NCBI GenBank assembly: GCA_022447205.1
Contig: JAKVBQ010000013.1
Coordinates: forward strand, 17,810 to 81,809
DNA from: Phycisphaerales bacterium
GTDB lineage: Bacteria > Planctomycetota > Phycisphaerae > Phycisphaerales > SM1A02
Reading direction: 5' to 3'
Length of the DNA stretch: 64,000 bases
Position numbers and translations under genes: made by a program. Numbering within the stretch: the stretch's first letter is position 1; each line of letters starts with the position of its first letter. Shown here in pieces: positions 50,926 through 59,655 of this stretch. A model generated the notes under the pieces. It was given only the letters and a program-made list of their open reading frames with translations, searched no databases and was not told the origin of the DNA.

Positions 50926-52854
50926 ATGCCCCGATCAACGGACGAACAACCCGAACGACGCGCCGAAGGGTCCGGAGCACCTGCGCAGCGTCCCGGCACG
51001 GGACGTTCCACCGGCCTTCTGGGGCTGGCAGCCCTGGGGGTGGTCTTCGGTGACATCGGAACCAGCCCGCTCTACGCCTTGAAGGTCTGTTTCAGCGAAG
51101 GCCATCTCGAACCGGTGCATGCCGACGTGATGGGCGTCCTGTCCCTCATCTTCTGGTCCCTGCTGCTGGTGATCGGTGGGAAGTACCTGCTGGTCCTGCT
51201 GCGACTCGACAGTCGTGGTGAGGGTGGCATCTGCGCGATGCTCGAGCTCGTCCGGGGTGAACGCCTTTCCCGGAAGTGGCAGGTCCTCGCCATCGGAGCG
51301 ACGGTGGGTGGGGCGGCACTGCTCTTCGGTGACGGTGTCATCACGCCGGCGATCTCCGTGCTTTCGGCGCTGGAGGGGCTCGGCGAGCATTCCACGGAAG
51401 CCTCCAGGTACACGATGCCGGTCGCCGTGGTGGTGCTGTTCCTGCTCTTCGCCATCCAGCGCTTCGGGACCGGGAGGATCGGAATCCTCTTCGGTCCCGT
51501 CATGCTGCTCTGGTTCCTCGCGATCGGAGTCTTCGGAGCCGTCTCGATCGCCGAAAATCCAGGGATCCTCGCTGCCGTCGATCCACGCATGGCCTTTCTC
51601 TTCGTGCACGGTCATGCGGGACCCGCCTTCGTCGTCCTCGGAGCGGTGGTCCTGGTCGTCACCGGAGGTGAGGCGCTCTATGCGGACCTCGGCCACTTCG
51701 GCAAGCGACCGATCCGACTCGCCTGGCTGTTCGTGGTCTGGCCGTCACTGGTCCTCAGTTACTTCGGACAGGGCGCGCGCCTGCTTCATGATCCTTCGGC
51801 TCGCGAGAACCCGTTCTTCGCCATCGTCCCCGAGATCCTGCTCTGGCCGATGATCGTTCTCGCGACGTTCGCCGCGGTGATCGCCTCCCAGGCGATCATC
51901 TCCGGCCTCTTTTCGCTGGCAAGACAGGCGGTCAACCTGAAGCTGCTTCCCGCCCTGAAGGTGGTCCACACCTCGCCCGACCACATCGGCCAGATCTACG
52001 TCCCCGTCGTCAACATGCTCCTCGGGATCTGTTGCATCGTCCTGGTGGTCGTCTTCCACCGGTCCGATGCGCTTGCTGCAGCCTATGGGCTTGCGGTGAC
52101 CGGGATGATGGCCATCAGCACGCTGATGTTCATGCTCGTCGCCAGGGTCGCCCTCCGGTGGCCGGTGTACGTCGTGTTTCCACTCGGTCTGGCCTTCCTT
52201 TCCATCGATCTCCTGTTCCTCTCCGCGAACGCCCTGAAGATCCTCGATGGCGGCTGGATCCCGCTCACGATCGCATTCTTCGTGATCGTCGTGATGAGTA
52301 CCTGGCTGAGAGGCGTCCATGCGGTGATCCGACAGTTCCGAAACCGATCGATCAGCTTCACGGCGTTCAGGAAGTCCTGGCCTGAAGGAGGTGTCGAACG
52401 CATTCCCGGCACCGGCATCTTCCTCACCTCGCTTCGAATCGGCATTCCCGCGTCGGTGACCACCTTCCACCGCAACCTCAAGGTGCTGCACGAGAAGGTG
52501 GTCCTCCTGAGTTTCAACGTGGAGGAGATCCCATTCGTCGACGAGGACCAGCGAATCAGAATCTACAGGATGCCGGAGGATTTCTGGCACGTGACCGTTC
52601 GCCATGGGTATCTCGACGAGGTGAATGCTCCGAGGATCGTCCGTCAGGCGATCGAGCAGGGCCTCCCGATCGACGAGGAGACCGCGACCTACTTCGTTCG
52701 TCAGGAGATCGTCGACATCACCGGTCGAAGCAGGCTGGCACGTTGGCGGAGGCGACTGTTCCTGATCCTGCATCGGAACGCCTGGCCGTCGGTATGGGCC
52801 TTCTGCCTCCCTCCGAACAGGACGATCGCGATCGGAATCGTCGTTCGCGTGTGA
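50926..52854 (+). CDS. kup: Kup-family potassium uptake permease
   Basis: A 642-residue K+/H+ symporter. Twelve hydrophobic helices can be traced from about residue 30 to 460, followed by a soluble C-terminal region. Family signatures include LAALGVVFGDIGTSPLYALK at the start, GEGGICAMLELVR, LLFGDGVITPAISVLSALEG, GGEALYADLGHFGK and SQAIISGLFSLARQA. The upstream frame from 50884 lies in the preceding terminator, so ATG 50926 is used. A DUF1573 lipoprotein gene follows after 38 nt. Confidence 0.94.
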   Translation: MPRSTDEQPERRAEGSGAPAQRPGTGRSTGLLGLAALGVVFGDIGTSPLYALKVCFSEGHLEPVHADVMGVLSLIFWSLLLVIGGKYLLVLLRLDSRGEGGICAMLELVRGERLSRKWQVLAIGATVGGAALLFGDGVITPAISVLSALEGLGEHSTEASRYTMPVAVVVLFLLFAIQRFGTGRIGILFGPVMLLWFLAIGVFGAVSIAENPGILAAVDPRMAFLFVHGHAGPAFVVLGAVVLVVTGGEALYADLGHFGKRPIRLAWLFVVWPSLVLSYFGQGARLLHDPSARENPFFAIVPEILLWPMIVLATFAAVIASQAIISGLFSLARQAVNLKLLPALKVVHTSPDHIGQIYVPVVNMLLGICCIVLVVVFHRSDALAAAYGLAVTGMMAISTLMFMLVARVALRWPVYVVFPLGLAFLSIDLLFLSANALKILDGGWIPLTIAFFVIVVMSTWLRGVHAVIRQFRNRSISFTAFRKSWPEGGVERIPGTGIFLTSLRIGIPASVTTFHRNLKVLHEKVVLLSFNVEEIPFVDEDQRIRIYRMPEDFWHVTVRHGYLDEVNAPRIVRQAIEQGLPIDEETATYFVRQEIVDITGRSRLARWRRRLFLILHRNAWPSVWAFCLPPNRTIAIGIVVRV

Positions 52855-52892
52855 AACCCGTTCCCGTCCGGTCCGGATGCTAGGATCACCAC

Positions 52893-54035
52893 ATGCACGG
52901 ACACACCACATGCACGGTCTGCGGTCTTACCTCGCTCCTGTTCCTTCTTGCGTGTGACGGTTCCTCGAGCGGGACGCCCGCTCCAGAGGGGACTCCGGCC
53001 GTGGAGACAGCTCTGCAGGATCCACCGCCAGTCCCCCCGAGTGCAGTCGATCAAGCCATGCCCGCCGGGGGCGTCGGTACCGCATCCAACGGCGCGTTGC
53101 AGGTCATTCCCGGGCGATTCGAGCTTGGTGACATCGCTCCCGGTTCATCCCACGAACGGACCTTCCGATTCCGGAACATCACGTCAGGACCGATCAAGAT
53201 CCTCAGGTCGGTGGCTTCCTGCAAGTGCACCGCCACCACCGATGTCACCAATCGGGTGCTTGCGCCGGGTGAATCGATCGACTTCATTGCGGAGCTGTCC
53301 GCGCCCCGTACGCCAGGCCTCAAGGAGGCCAAGGTCCAGATCATCGTCGACGGGGGGCTCCCTCCACTGACCCTCCAGGTCATTGGTGACGTCGCCATGC
53401 CGATCAAGGCTGCGCCCACCTATGTCGGTGGGCCCAAGGGCGACACCATGCGTGGCACGGTTCGCCTGGAATCGAAGGATGTGCCGTTCAACATCATTTC
53501 AGCAGGCGGTGCGCCGGCGGATCATGTTTCCCCGACCGAGTCCTCGAGCAAGGTGCATGATCTCTATTGGAACCTCGAAGATGGTTTCGATCTTGATTCG
53601 AGGATCTGGTGGGTCGTCTACACGGATCACCCCGAGTGTCCGGTGCTTCCCTTGCGTATTCGCAATCCGTTGACCGGGAGTCGTGCCGACATGGCACGCT
53701 ATGACCGTCATTGGATGTTCGATGAAAATGTCGTCAATGCCGGTCGGATCAGGGCGGGAGAACCGGTCGAGTTCGATGTGGTCATCGCACACTACAACCC
53801 CCGCGGGCGCGGTCAGGTCGTCAAGCCGACGTGGCGCAACGTTCTCTCAGTCGCATCGGCGACACCCGGTGTCGATTCCCGGATGGTCGCGGTGACGCCC
53901 ATTTCCCGGGATGAGATCCGCATCCGTTTCAGCATCACCCCGGAGCCGGGAACCTCGGGGCCCCTGTACGCCTTCGTCGATGTTGAAACCGACACCGGTA
54001 CCGGACGGTTCGCTGTTCTTGCCCTGGTGGATTGA
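52893..54035 (+). CDS. DUF1573 lipoprotein
   Basis: A 380-residue protein with a short lipoprotein signal (LLFLLAC), a Pro-rich linker and a DUF1573 domain at about 70-165 (FELGDIAPGSSHERTFRFRN, SVASCKCTATTDV, LAPGESIDFIAEL). CKC replaces the CGC seen in the relative at 40451. A second beta domain (about 180-380) is unassigned. The ATG 52893 has TAGGAT only 6 nt upstream and no ribosome site, so it is probably leaderless. TsaB follows after 25 nt. Confidence 0.85.
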   Translation: MHGHTTCTVCGLTSLLFLLACDGSSSGTPAPEGTPAVETALQDPPPVPPSAVDQAMPAGGVGTASNGALQVIPGRFELGDIAPGSSHERTFRFRNITSGPIKILRSVASCKCTATTDVTNRVLAPGESIDFIAELSAPRTPGLKEAKVQIIVDGGLPPLTLQVIGDVAMPIKAAPTYVGGPKGDTMRGTVRLESKDVPFNIISAGGAPADHVSPTESSSKVHDLYWNLEDGFDLDSRIWWVVYTDHPECPVLPLRIRNPLTGSRADMARYDRHWMFDENVVNAGRIRAGEPVEFDVVIAHYNPRGRGQVVKPTWRNVLSVASATPGVDSRMVAVTPISRDEIRIRFSITPEPGTSGPLYAFVDVETDTGTGRFAVLALVD

Positions 54036-54060
54036 TCCACGGGCCACGCGCCAGGACCCC

Positions 54061-54780
54061 ATGCCGCAAACCAAGGATTCATCACAGCCGCCTTTCCTCG
54101 CGATCGAGATGTCCCAGCGTCTCGGTTCGATCGCGCTCTCGTCATCGGGCATCGTCGATTCGATCGAGTTCGAGTGCGGAGGTCGTCAGGATGACCTGCT
54201 GCTCCCCTCGATCGACGAGCTTCTCTCTCGTCACGGGGTCCGACCGGCAGCGCTCGGAGGGATTGCCGTCTCGATCGGACCGGGAGGATTCACGGGGCTC
54301 CGAATCGCCGTTGCAACGGCCAAGGGCATCGCCGAGGTGACCGGTTGTTCCCTTCATGCCGTCCCAAGCGGACACGTCGCATCGGAATCAATCACGCCCC
54401 GGCCCGATTCCGGAGTCCGGGTGGTCGTCCTCTCCGCTGCGAAGCAGGGGACCTGCTGGATCACCTCGCTCGAATGTGAACCGGACTGTTGGAGGGAGCT
54501 TCCCGGTACCGGCATCAGGCCGGTCGATCCCCCGACTGACGAGGTCATCTCGATGTGTCGAGGTGCGATCGTGCTCATGGATGAGCATGTGCCGGAGGGC
54601 TTCAGGAATGCTGTGGAAGGGATTGCTTCCAGCGTCCTGACACCGACACACCGGGCCGATGCCTGCCTCCGACTCGGGGTGCACATGGCAGGGTGCGGTG
54701 ATGCCATCGATCCACTCGAGCTGTTGCCCCTCTATCCGCGGGAGCCGGAGGCGGTACGGATCTGGCGGACAAGGGACTGA
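54061..54780 (+). CDS. tsaB: tRNA threonylcarbamoyladenosine modification protein TsaB
   Basis: Partner of TsaD in making t6A37 on ANN-decoding tRNAs. The 239 residues begin with the ASKHA fold (FLAIEMSQRLGSIALSS), followed by LLLPSIDELLSRHGV, GIAVSIGPGGFTGLRIAVATAKGIA (the hallmark TsaB helix) and a short C-terminal half ending in PLYPREPEAV. The typical TsaB D-T-S start of the family is replaced by EMSQ. ATG 54061 is preceded by AGGA. The stop is 157 nt before the signalling cluster. Confidence 0.9.
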   Translation: MPQTKDSSQPPFLAIEMSQRLGSIALSSSGIVDSIEFECGGRQDDLLLPSIDELLSRHGVRPAALGGIAVSIGPGGFTGLRIAVATAKGIAEVTGCSLHAVPSGHVASESITPRPDSGVRVVVLSAAKQGTCWITSLECEPDCWRELPGTGIRPVDPPTDEVISMCRGAIVLMDEHVPEGFRNAVEGIASSVLTPTHRADACLRLGVHMAGCGDAIDPLELLPLYPREPEAVRIWRTRD

Positions 54781-54937
54781 TAACCTCGTCACTCGCGTCA
54801 GCAGCAGCTGGACAACCCGCATTCCTCGCCAACTTCCCCCAAACTCGCATCATCGTCGGGCCGATAGAACCACCGCGAAGGGCATGGCACCTTCGTGGCA
54901 GGGGTGGATTTCCCTCCCCTGAGGAGGCGACCAAGCG

Positions 54938-55537
54938 ATGAGCTCGAACAACGAGGAAGTCGGTCAGCAACACGGCAAGCAGGTGTTCACCACCGGTGAG
55001 GCCGCGAAGGTATGTGGCGTCTCCCAGCAGACGATCATCCGCTGTTTCGATAGTGGGAAGCTCCAGGGTTTTCGCGTGCCCGGCTCTCGTTTTCGGCGCA
55101 TTCCCCGCGGAGACCTTCTCCGATTCATGAAGAGCAACGGCATCCCCGCTGACGCACTCGGCGGGGGGCGCCCCCGCGTCCTCGTCGTCGATGACGACCA
55201 GGCGATCATCGATCTCGTGACGGAGATCCTCGGTTCCGAGGATCGCTTCGATCTCATCACGGCATCCACCGGTTATGACGCAGGTCTGCTCACCGAGCGT
55301 CACCGCCCGGATCTGATCCTTCTTGACTACATGCTTCCTGACATCAACGGGAACGTGGTCTGCGAACGCGTCAAGAGCAATCCGGAGACCAGTGACACAC
55401 GGATCATCATCGTTTCAGGCGCGACGGATCGTGATGAGATCACCTCGCTTCTGGAGAAGGGTGCAGACGACTTCATAGCCAAGCCCTTCGCTCCGGACGA
55501 ACTGCTCTCCCGTGTCATGGAACTGACCAGCTCCTGA
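54938..55537 (+). CDS. HTH-receiver fusion response regulator
   Basis: A 199-residue protein. Residues about 14-65 are an excisionase/MerR-like helix-turn-helix (FTTGEAAKVCGVSQQTIIRC, SRFRRIPRGDLLRF). A complete receiver domain follows (about 79-199) with VLVVDDDQ acidic pocket, phosphoacceptor Asp in LILLDYMLPD, the SGAT Ser/Thr position and Lys in IAKPFAPDELL. DNA-binding at the N-terminus is the reverse of the usual order. GAGGAGG lies upstream of the ATG. An HDOD/histidine kinase gene begins 25 nt downstream and is its likely kinase. Confidence 0.9.
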   Translation: MSSNNEEVGQQHGKQVFTTGEAAKVCGVSQQTIIRCFDSGKLQGFRVPGSRFRRIPRGDLLRFMKSNGIPADALGGGRPRVLVVDDDQAIIDLVTEILGSEDRFDLITASTGYDAGLLTERHRPDLILLDYMLPDINGNVVCERVKSNPETSDTRIIIVSGATDRDEITSLLEKGADDFIAKPFAPDELLSRVMELTSS

Positions 55538-55562
55538 CGGATGCGAATGCGAGGCGCGGCCC

Positions 55563-57761
55563 TTGGCTGAGAACAAGCACACCGATGCCGGGAACCGCTC
55601 CGTCGATTCCCTTCTCGATCGCCTGGATGCCCTTCCCACGCCCAGCCCCGTTGCGATGCGCCTGCTGACCCTCCTCGAGGACGACTCGAGCAGCGCACCC
55701 GAGGTCGTGCAGCTCATCTCCTCCGATCCTGCACTCGCCTCCAGGGTCGTCGGGACCTGTGCAAGGCATCCCCGGTATCGAGCTTTCAAGATCGACACCC
55801 TCGAACGTGCGGTAGCCCTCCTTGGTTTCGATGCCGTCCGTGTCGCCGCCCTCTCGGTCCGTTTCTTCGAGACGATCTCCGGCTTCACGGACGATGAGTC
55901 GGAGTCGATGAATTTCGACATCGACCTCTTCTGGCGACACTCCCTGACCGTTGCGGTGATGGCCGAGCGGATCGCCCAATGCGGCGGCAAGGTCGCTCCT
56001 GCGACGGCGTTTCTTGCCGGTCTCATCCATGATCTCGGCCACCTTGGTCTTTGTGCCGTCGCACCCAGGATCTTCCAGTCCGCATGCGAGATCGCGGAGG
56101 TCGAATGCTCATCGCTTGATTCGATCATCACGCGCCATCTCGGCGTGGATGGTCGTTCCGCGGGAAGGCGGATCGGAAGCCGCTGGAGGCTGCCCGAGGG
56201 ACTGATCGACGTCATGTGGCTGGTCGACCAGCCGGTCGAGGTGATGAGAGGAACGACTTCGCCGGACCTGCTCATGACCGTCTCCCTCGCCGATGCACTG
56301 GTCGCTCGTGACCATGTCTGCATCCAGGGGCATGGATTCCGTGCTTCCGCGATCAAGGAATTGTCCGAGTCGCTGGGCGTCGACATACCGATGCTCCAGT
56401 CGATGCGTTCAAGCGTGTTCGCCGAAGTCGATGCTCGAGCCGAGGCACTCGGCCTCGAATCCCTCCCTTCAACCGAGGTTCTCCTGAGGTCGGTGACACG
56501 CGCCAATGCGGTCCTTGGGAGGTTTGCGCTCGCCTATCGGGACCAGACGGCACGCATCGACCGGTGTGAATCGGACATCGAATCACTCGTGCGTTTCCAC
56601 CAGTCCGGTCCGTTCCGGACGATTTCCGACGTGATCGACGGTGTGGGGGACTCCGCCCGATCTGGTGTCGGTGGCGCGACCGCATGCGTGATCATTCCGC
56701 CGCTTGAGCCAGGCATGGAACCGATCATCCGACTGCGTGGGGAGGACCACACCCAGTGCGTCGCATTCTCCACCGGCATGCCGGCGGACGTTGCCCGGGA
56801 CGTTCTCTCCCGGCATTGCCTTGAACGGCAGGGGAGCCCGGTTCATCTGGAACTTCGTGATGGAGGGAATGCCGTCATCGTTCTCGGTCGATCCGTCGGA
56901 AGCCCGGACTGCGCGTTCGAACCGAGTGCTCCGCTGCGATCCGCCTGGACAGCGGCCATCGACGACGTGTTGTCTCGTGAGCGTGCGGACCGCCTCTCCG
57001 AGCGGCTTGCGGATGCCAATCGTGAGAACCTCGCTCATCGTGAGACGATGTCACAGGCCAGGGCCGCCGCCGCCATCGGTGCGATCGCGGCGGGTGCGGC
57101 ACATGAGATCAACAACCCCCTTGCAGTCATCATGGGGCGTTCCCATCTGCTGGGCAGATGCCTTGCCGACACCGACCTGAGTTCCGCCACCAATGAGATC
57201 CAGGAAGCGGCCCGGAAGGTGTCCGATCTGGTGGAGGCGCTTTCTGAATCGGTCGCTCCGATCGACATCCGCAGATCCGAAACCGATCTTCCCGGTCTGC
57301 TTGCCCGGGTCGTCTCGAGCCTGGATGAACGGGGCTGTGGTGGCGTATCGATCAGGTGTGCCGGTGAGATGCCTCGAGTCATGCTCGATCCCGATCACAT
57401 CGGTTCCGCGGTCTGGGAGCTGCTCGACAACGGACTGAGGGCGGCTTCGGGTGATCCGATCACGATCGACCTGCGGCTCATCGAGGGGCGTATCCGCATC
57501 CAGATCATGGATTCAGGTCCCGGTTTCACCGAGCGAGCTCTGGAACATGCCTTCCAGCCGTTCTTCTCGGACCAACCTGCAGGTCGCCGAGCCGGTCTCG
57601 GCCTTGCAAATGCCCGACGACGCGTCGATGCGCACGGTGGGACGATCTTGATTCGCAACAACTCCTCAGGTGGAGCCATTGTCACGATTTTTCTTCCCTT
57701 TCTTACGGTGACAGCCTCCCCAGATCGACTCCTCGATGAAGGTTCCCGACGAGTTGCCTGA
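55563..57761 (+). CDS. HDOD-domain histidine kinase
   Basis: A 732-residue soluble sensor kinase. The N-terminal HDOD domain (about 15-215; LPTPSPVAMRLLTLL, FLAGLIHDLGHLG) is followed by a poorly conserved sensor region (about 280-470) and a kinase core: dimerisation box GAAHEINNPLAVIMGR with His514, N-box VWELLDNGLRAA, G1 DSGPGF and G2 GLGLANARRR. No membrane segment is seen, so it acts in the cytoplasm. The start is TTG 55563 (AENKHTDAGNR). It lies between a receiver gene and a degenerate receiver-GAF gene and probably phosphorylates the former. Confidence 0.88.
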   Translation: MAENKHTDAGNRSVDSLLDRLDALPTPSPVAMRLLTLLEDDSSSAPEVVQLISSDPALASRVVGTCARHPRYRAFKIDTLERAVALLGFDAVRVAALSVRFFETISGFTDDESESMNFDIDLFWRHSLTVAVMAERIAQCGGKVAPATAFLAGLIHDLGHLGLCAVAPRIFQSACEIAEVECSSLDSIITRHLGVDGRSAGRRIGSRWRLPEGLIDVMWLVDQPVEVMRGTTSPDLLMTVSLADALVARDHVCIQGHGFRASAIKELSESLGVDIPMLQSMRSSVFAEVDARAEALGLESLPSTEVLLRSVTRANAVLGRFALAYRDQTARIDRCESDIESLVRFHQSGPFRTISDVIDGVGDSARSGVGGATACVIIPPLEPGMEPIIRLRGEDHTQCVAFSTGMPADVARDVLSRHCLERQGSPVHLELRDGGNAVIVLGRSVGSPDCAFEPSAPLRSAWTAAIDDVLSRERADRLSERLADANRENLAHRETMSQARAAAAIGAIAAGAAHEINNPLAVIMGRSHLLGRCLADTDLSSATNEIQEAARKVSDLVEALSESVAPIDIRRSETDLPGLLARVVSSLDERGCGGVSIRCAGEMPRVMLDPDHIGSAVWELLDNGLRAASGDPITIDLRLIEGRIRIQIMDSGPGFTERALEHAFQPFFSDQPAGRRAGLGLANARRRVDAHGGTILIRNNSSGGAIVTIFLPFLTVTASPDRLLDEGSRRVA

Positions 57762-57814
57762 AATCAGCCTTCGAATGCGCCGATGTACTCGGCGGATGAA
57801 GAAGGAGGCAAACG

Positions 57815-58939
57815 GTGACCATGAACTTCGATGCAACCAATGATGGCGACCGAGAGGTCGATGACCGGATCTCCGTACTGGTCGTTTCCGACCAGGATGA
57901 GGAGCGACTGATGATGGAGACCATCATCGGTGAAGCAGGTCTTGATGTCGCCACCTGCAACAGCGCGTCTTCACAGGCGATGCTGGCCACGTCGGGAGCG
58001 GACGTCGCACTGCTCTGCGCCGAATGCAAGGAGCCCGAGCTCCTGGTGAATTCGCGCCGTCTTCGCCCCGAAACACCCATGCTCATGGTCGGTGAATCGA
58101 TCGACGTGAACCAGGTGGTCGAGTTCATCCGAAACGGTGCTTGTGACTACATCCAGATGCCGTGTTCGCCCGAGAGCCTCGTCGAACGCATCCGTTCAGC
58201 GGTCCAGACCGGGAATCAGGAACGCGACCGTCGCAAGCGCCTCGAGCGGCTGAAGGGGATCTGTCGACGGCTCAGCCAGTCCAAGCGTGAGATCTCCTGT
58301 CGACTCGACGAACTCCAGCAGGATCTCGAGACCTGCCGTAACGACGTCACCCAGCAGATCGACCATGCGGCTGCAACCAGCGAATTCCGCGCCCTGGTCT
58401 CCCAGGAGCTGGGCGTCGAGGAGGTCCTTCGAACCGGACTCGAGTACATCCTGTCGAAGACCCAGCCGACGAATGTCGCGGCATTCCTCGCCAATTCGCC
58501 CACCGATTTCTCCCTTGGCGCCTACGTCAACTACGACTGCCCCCGAGAATCGGCGAACCCCGTGCTCGACAAGCTGGCATCGACCGTCTGCCAGCACGTT
58601 GCCATCGAGGATGAGTTGGTTCGATTCGAGGACGTGGAACAGTTCGTCGAGGCCATCGGCGAGGAAGCCGAGATACTCCGCGGCAACGAGATCATCGCGA
58701 TGCCCTGCAGCTCCGATGGGGAGTGCATGGCCGTGCTCTTCTTCTTCCGTGATGCCGGGTCACCGTTCACCGACGAACTGGCCGGGACGCTCGACTGTCT
58801 TCGCGTGATCTTCGCGGAACAGCTCGCCACCGTCGTGCGCGTGCATCACCGGATGGAGGCCGAATGGCCGCCTGCTCCGGCTGAGGATCACGAAGAAGGC
58901 ACCGACTGGGGCTTCGGCGACGGCCCACTGGCCGCCTGA
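57815..58939 (+). CDS. Degenerate receiver plus GAF-like protein
   Basis: A 374-residue protein. Residues about 18-135 have the receiver fold (ISVLVVSDQDEERLM, RPETPMLMVGES, CDYIQMPCSPESLVERI), but the phosphoacceptor position reads VALLCAECKEP with no Asp, and the conserved Lys is Met/Pro. A coiled coil (about 138-185) leads to a GAF-like domain (about 190-345). The GTG 57815 has GGAGG six nt upstream and is preferred over ATG 57821. As the third gene of the cluster it may be a scaffold or anti-regulator. Its 3' end overlaps psd by 52 bp. Confidence 0.8.
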   Translation: MTMNFDATNDGDREVDDRISVLVVSDQDEERLMMETIIGEAGLDVATCNSASSQAMLATSGADVALLCAECKEPELLVNSRRLRPETPMLMVGESIDVNQVVEFIRNGACDYIQMPCSPESLVERIRSAVQTGNQERDRRKRLERLKGICRRLSQSKREISCRLDELQQDLETCRNDVTQQIDHAAATSEFRALVSQELGVEEVLRTGLEYILSKTQPTNVAAFLANSPTDFSLGAYVNYDCPRESANPVLDKLASTVCQHVAIEDELVRFEDVEQFVEAIGEEAEILRGNEIIAMPCSSDGECMAVLFFFRDAGSPFTDELAGTLDCLRVIFAEQLATVVRVHHRMEAEWPPAPAEDHEEGTDWGFGDGPLAA

Positions 58940-59625
58940 TCCGAGGTCTCCTCGGAATTCTTGACCGGGCATGCGCCGACATCCGCCAGGATCGTCACGC
59001 CACCTCGAACCTTGTCCCCGACCCTGACCAGCGCCTTCGCGCATTCCGGGTGGGGGATGATGAGCTCCGTGGTCGATCCGAACTTGATCATGCCCCAGCG
59101 TCGTCCGCGTTCGATGGTGTCACCTTTCGCGATCGGGCACACGATTCGCCTGGCGATCGCTCCCGAGACCTGCCTCACTCCCAACTTCATGCCTTCCGGA
59201 GTCTCGAGTTTCACGAGGTTGGATTCGTTGACCCGAGCGGACTCCTCGGTGCGTGCGTCCAGCCACAGGCCGGGTCTGTACACGATCTCTCGAACCGTCG
59301 CAGTGCAGGGCGCTCTGTTCAGGTGAACGTCGAGAACACTCAGGAAGATCCGGATCAGCAGGGCAGGTCCTTCGGTCGCTTCGTGGTGGTCGAGGATCTC
59401 GACCTTCGAGATCCGACCGTCGGCAGGGCTCACCCAGTCGGTCTCCTTCGTGGTCGCTGCACGCCTCCCCAGCGGGTCACGAAAGAATCCGGCGACCACG
59501 ATCCAGGCGAGTGCGGCGACTCCCATGAGCCACCACCACTGCAGGTACCACGCTGCGACAGCCAGAACCGTGCAGATGACGGTTGCGGTGATCCACTCCC
59601 TTGCTCCATATGGAGTGAGCAGCAT
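58888..59625 (-). CDS. psd: Phosphatidylserine decarboxylase (PSD-A type)
   Basis: Makes phosphatidylethanolamine from phosphatidylserine at the inner membrane. The 245 residues have a pair of N-terminal membrane helices (about 15-48), FFRDP, VSPADGRI, FLSVLDVHLNRAP and the self-cleavage site KFGSTTELI, where the Gly-Ser bond yields the pyruvoyl group. Length and helices fit the short PSD-A class. About 35 residues of Ser/Pro-rich tail follow. The end overlaps the receiver-GAF gene on the other strand. Confidence 0.93.
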   Translation of the reverse strand: MLLTPYGAREWITATVICTVLAVAAWYLQWWWLMGVAALAWIVVAGFFRDPLGRRAATTKETDWVSPADGRISKVEILDHHEATEGPALLIRIFLSVLDVHLNRAPCTATVREIVYRPGLWLDARTEESARVNESNLVKLETPEGMKLGVRQVSGAIARRIVCPIAKGDTIERGRRWGMIKFGSTTELIIPHPECAKALVRVGDKVRGGVTILADVGACPVKNSEETSDQAASGPSPKPQSVPSS

Positions 59626-59655
59626 GCCGGCCTTCAGGTTCCGTGGGTCGAAGGA

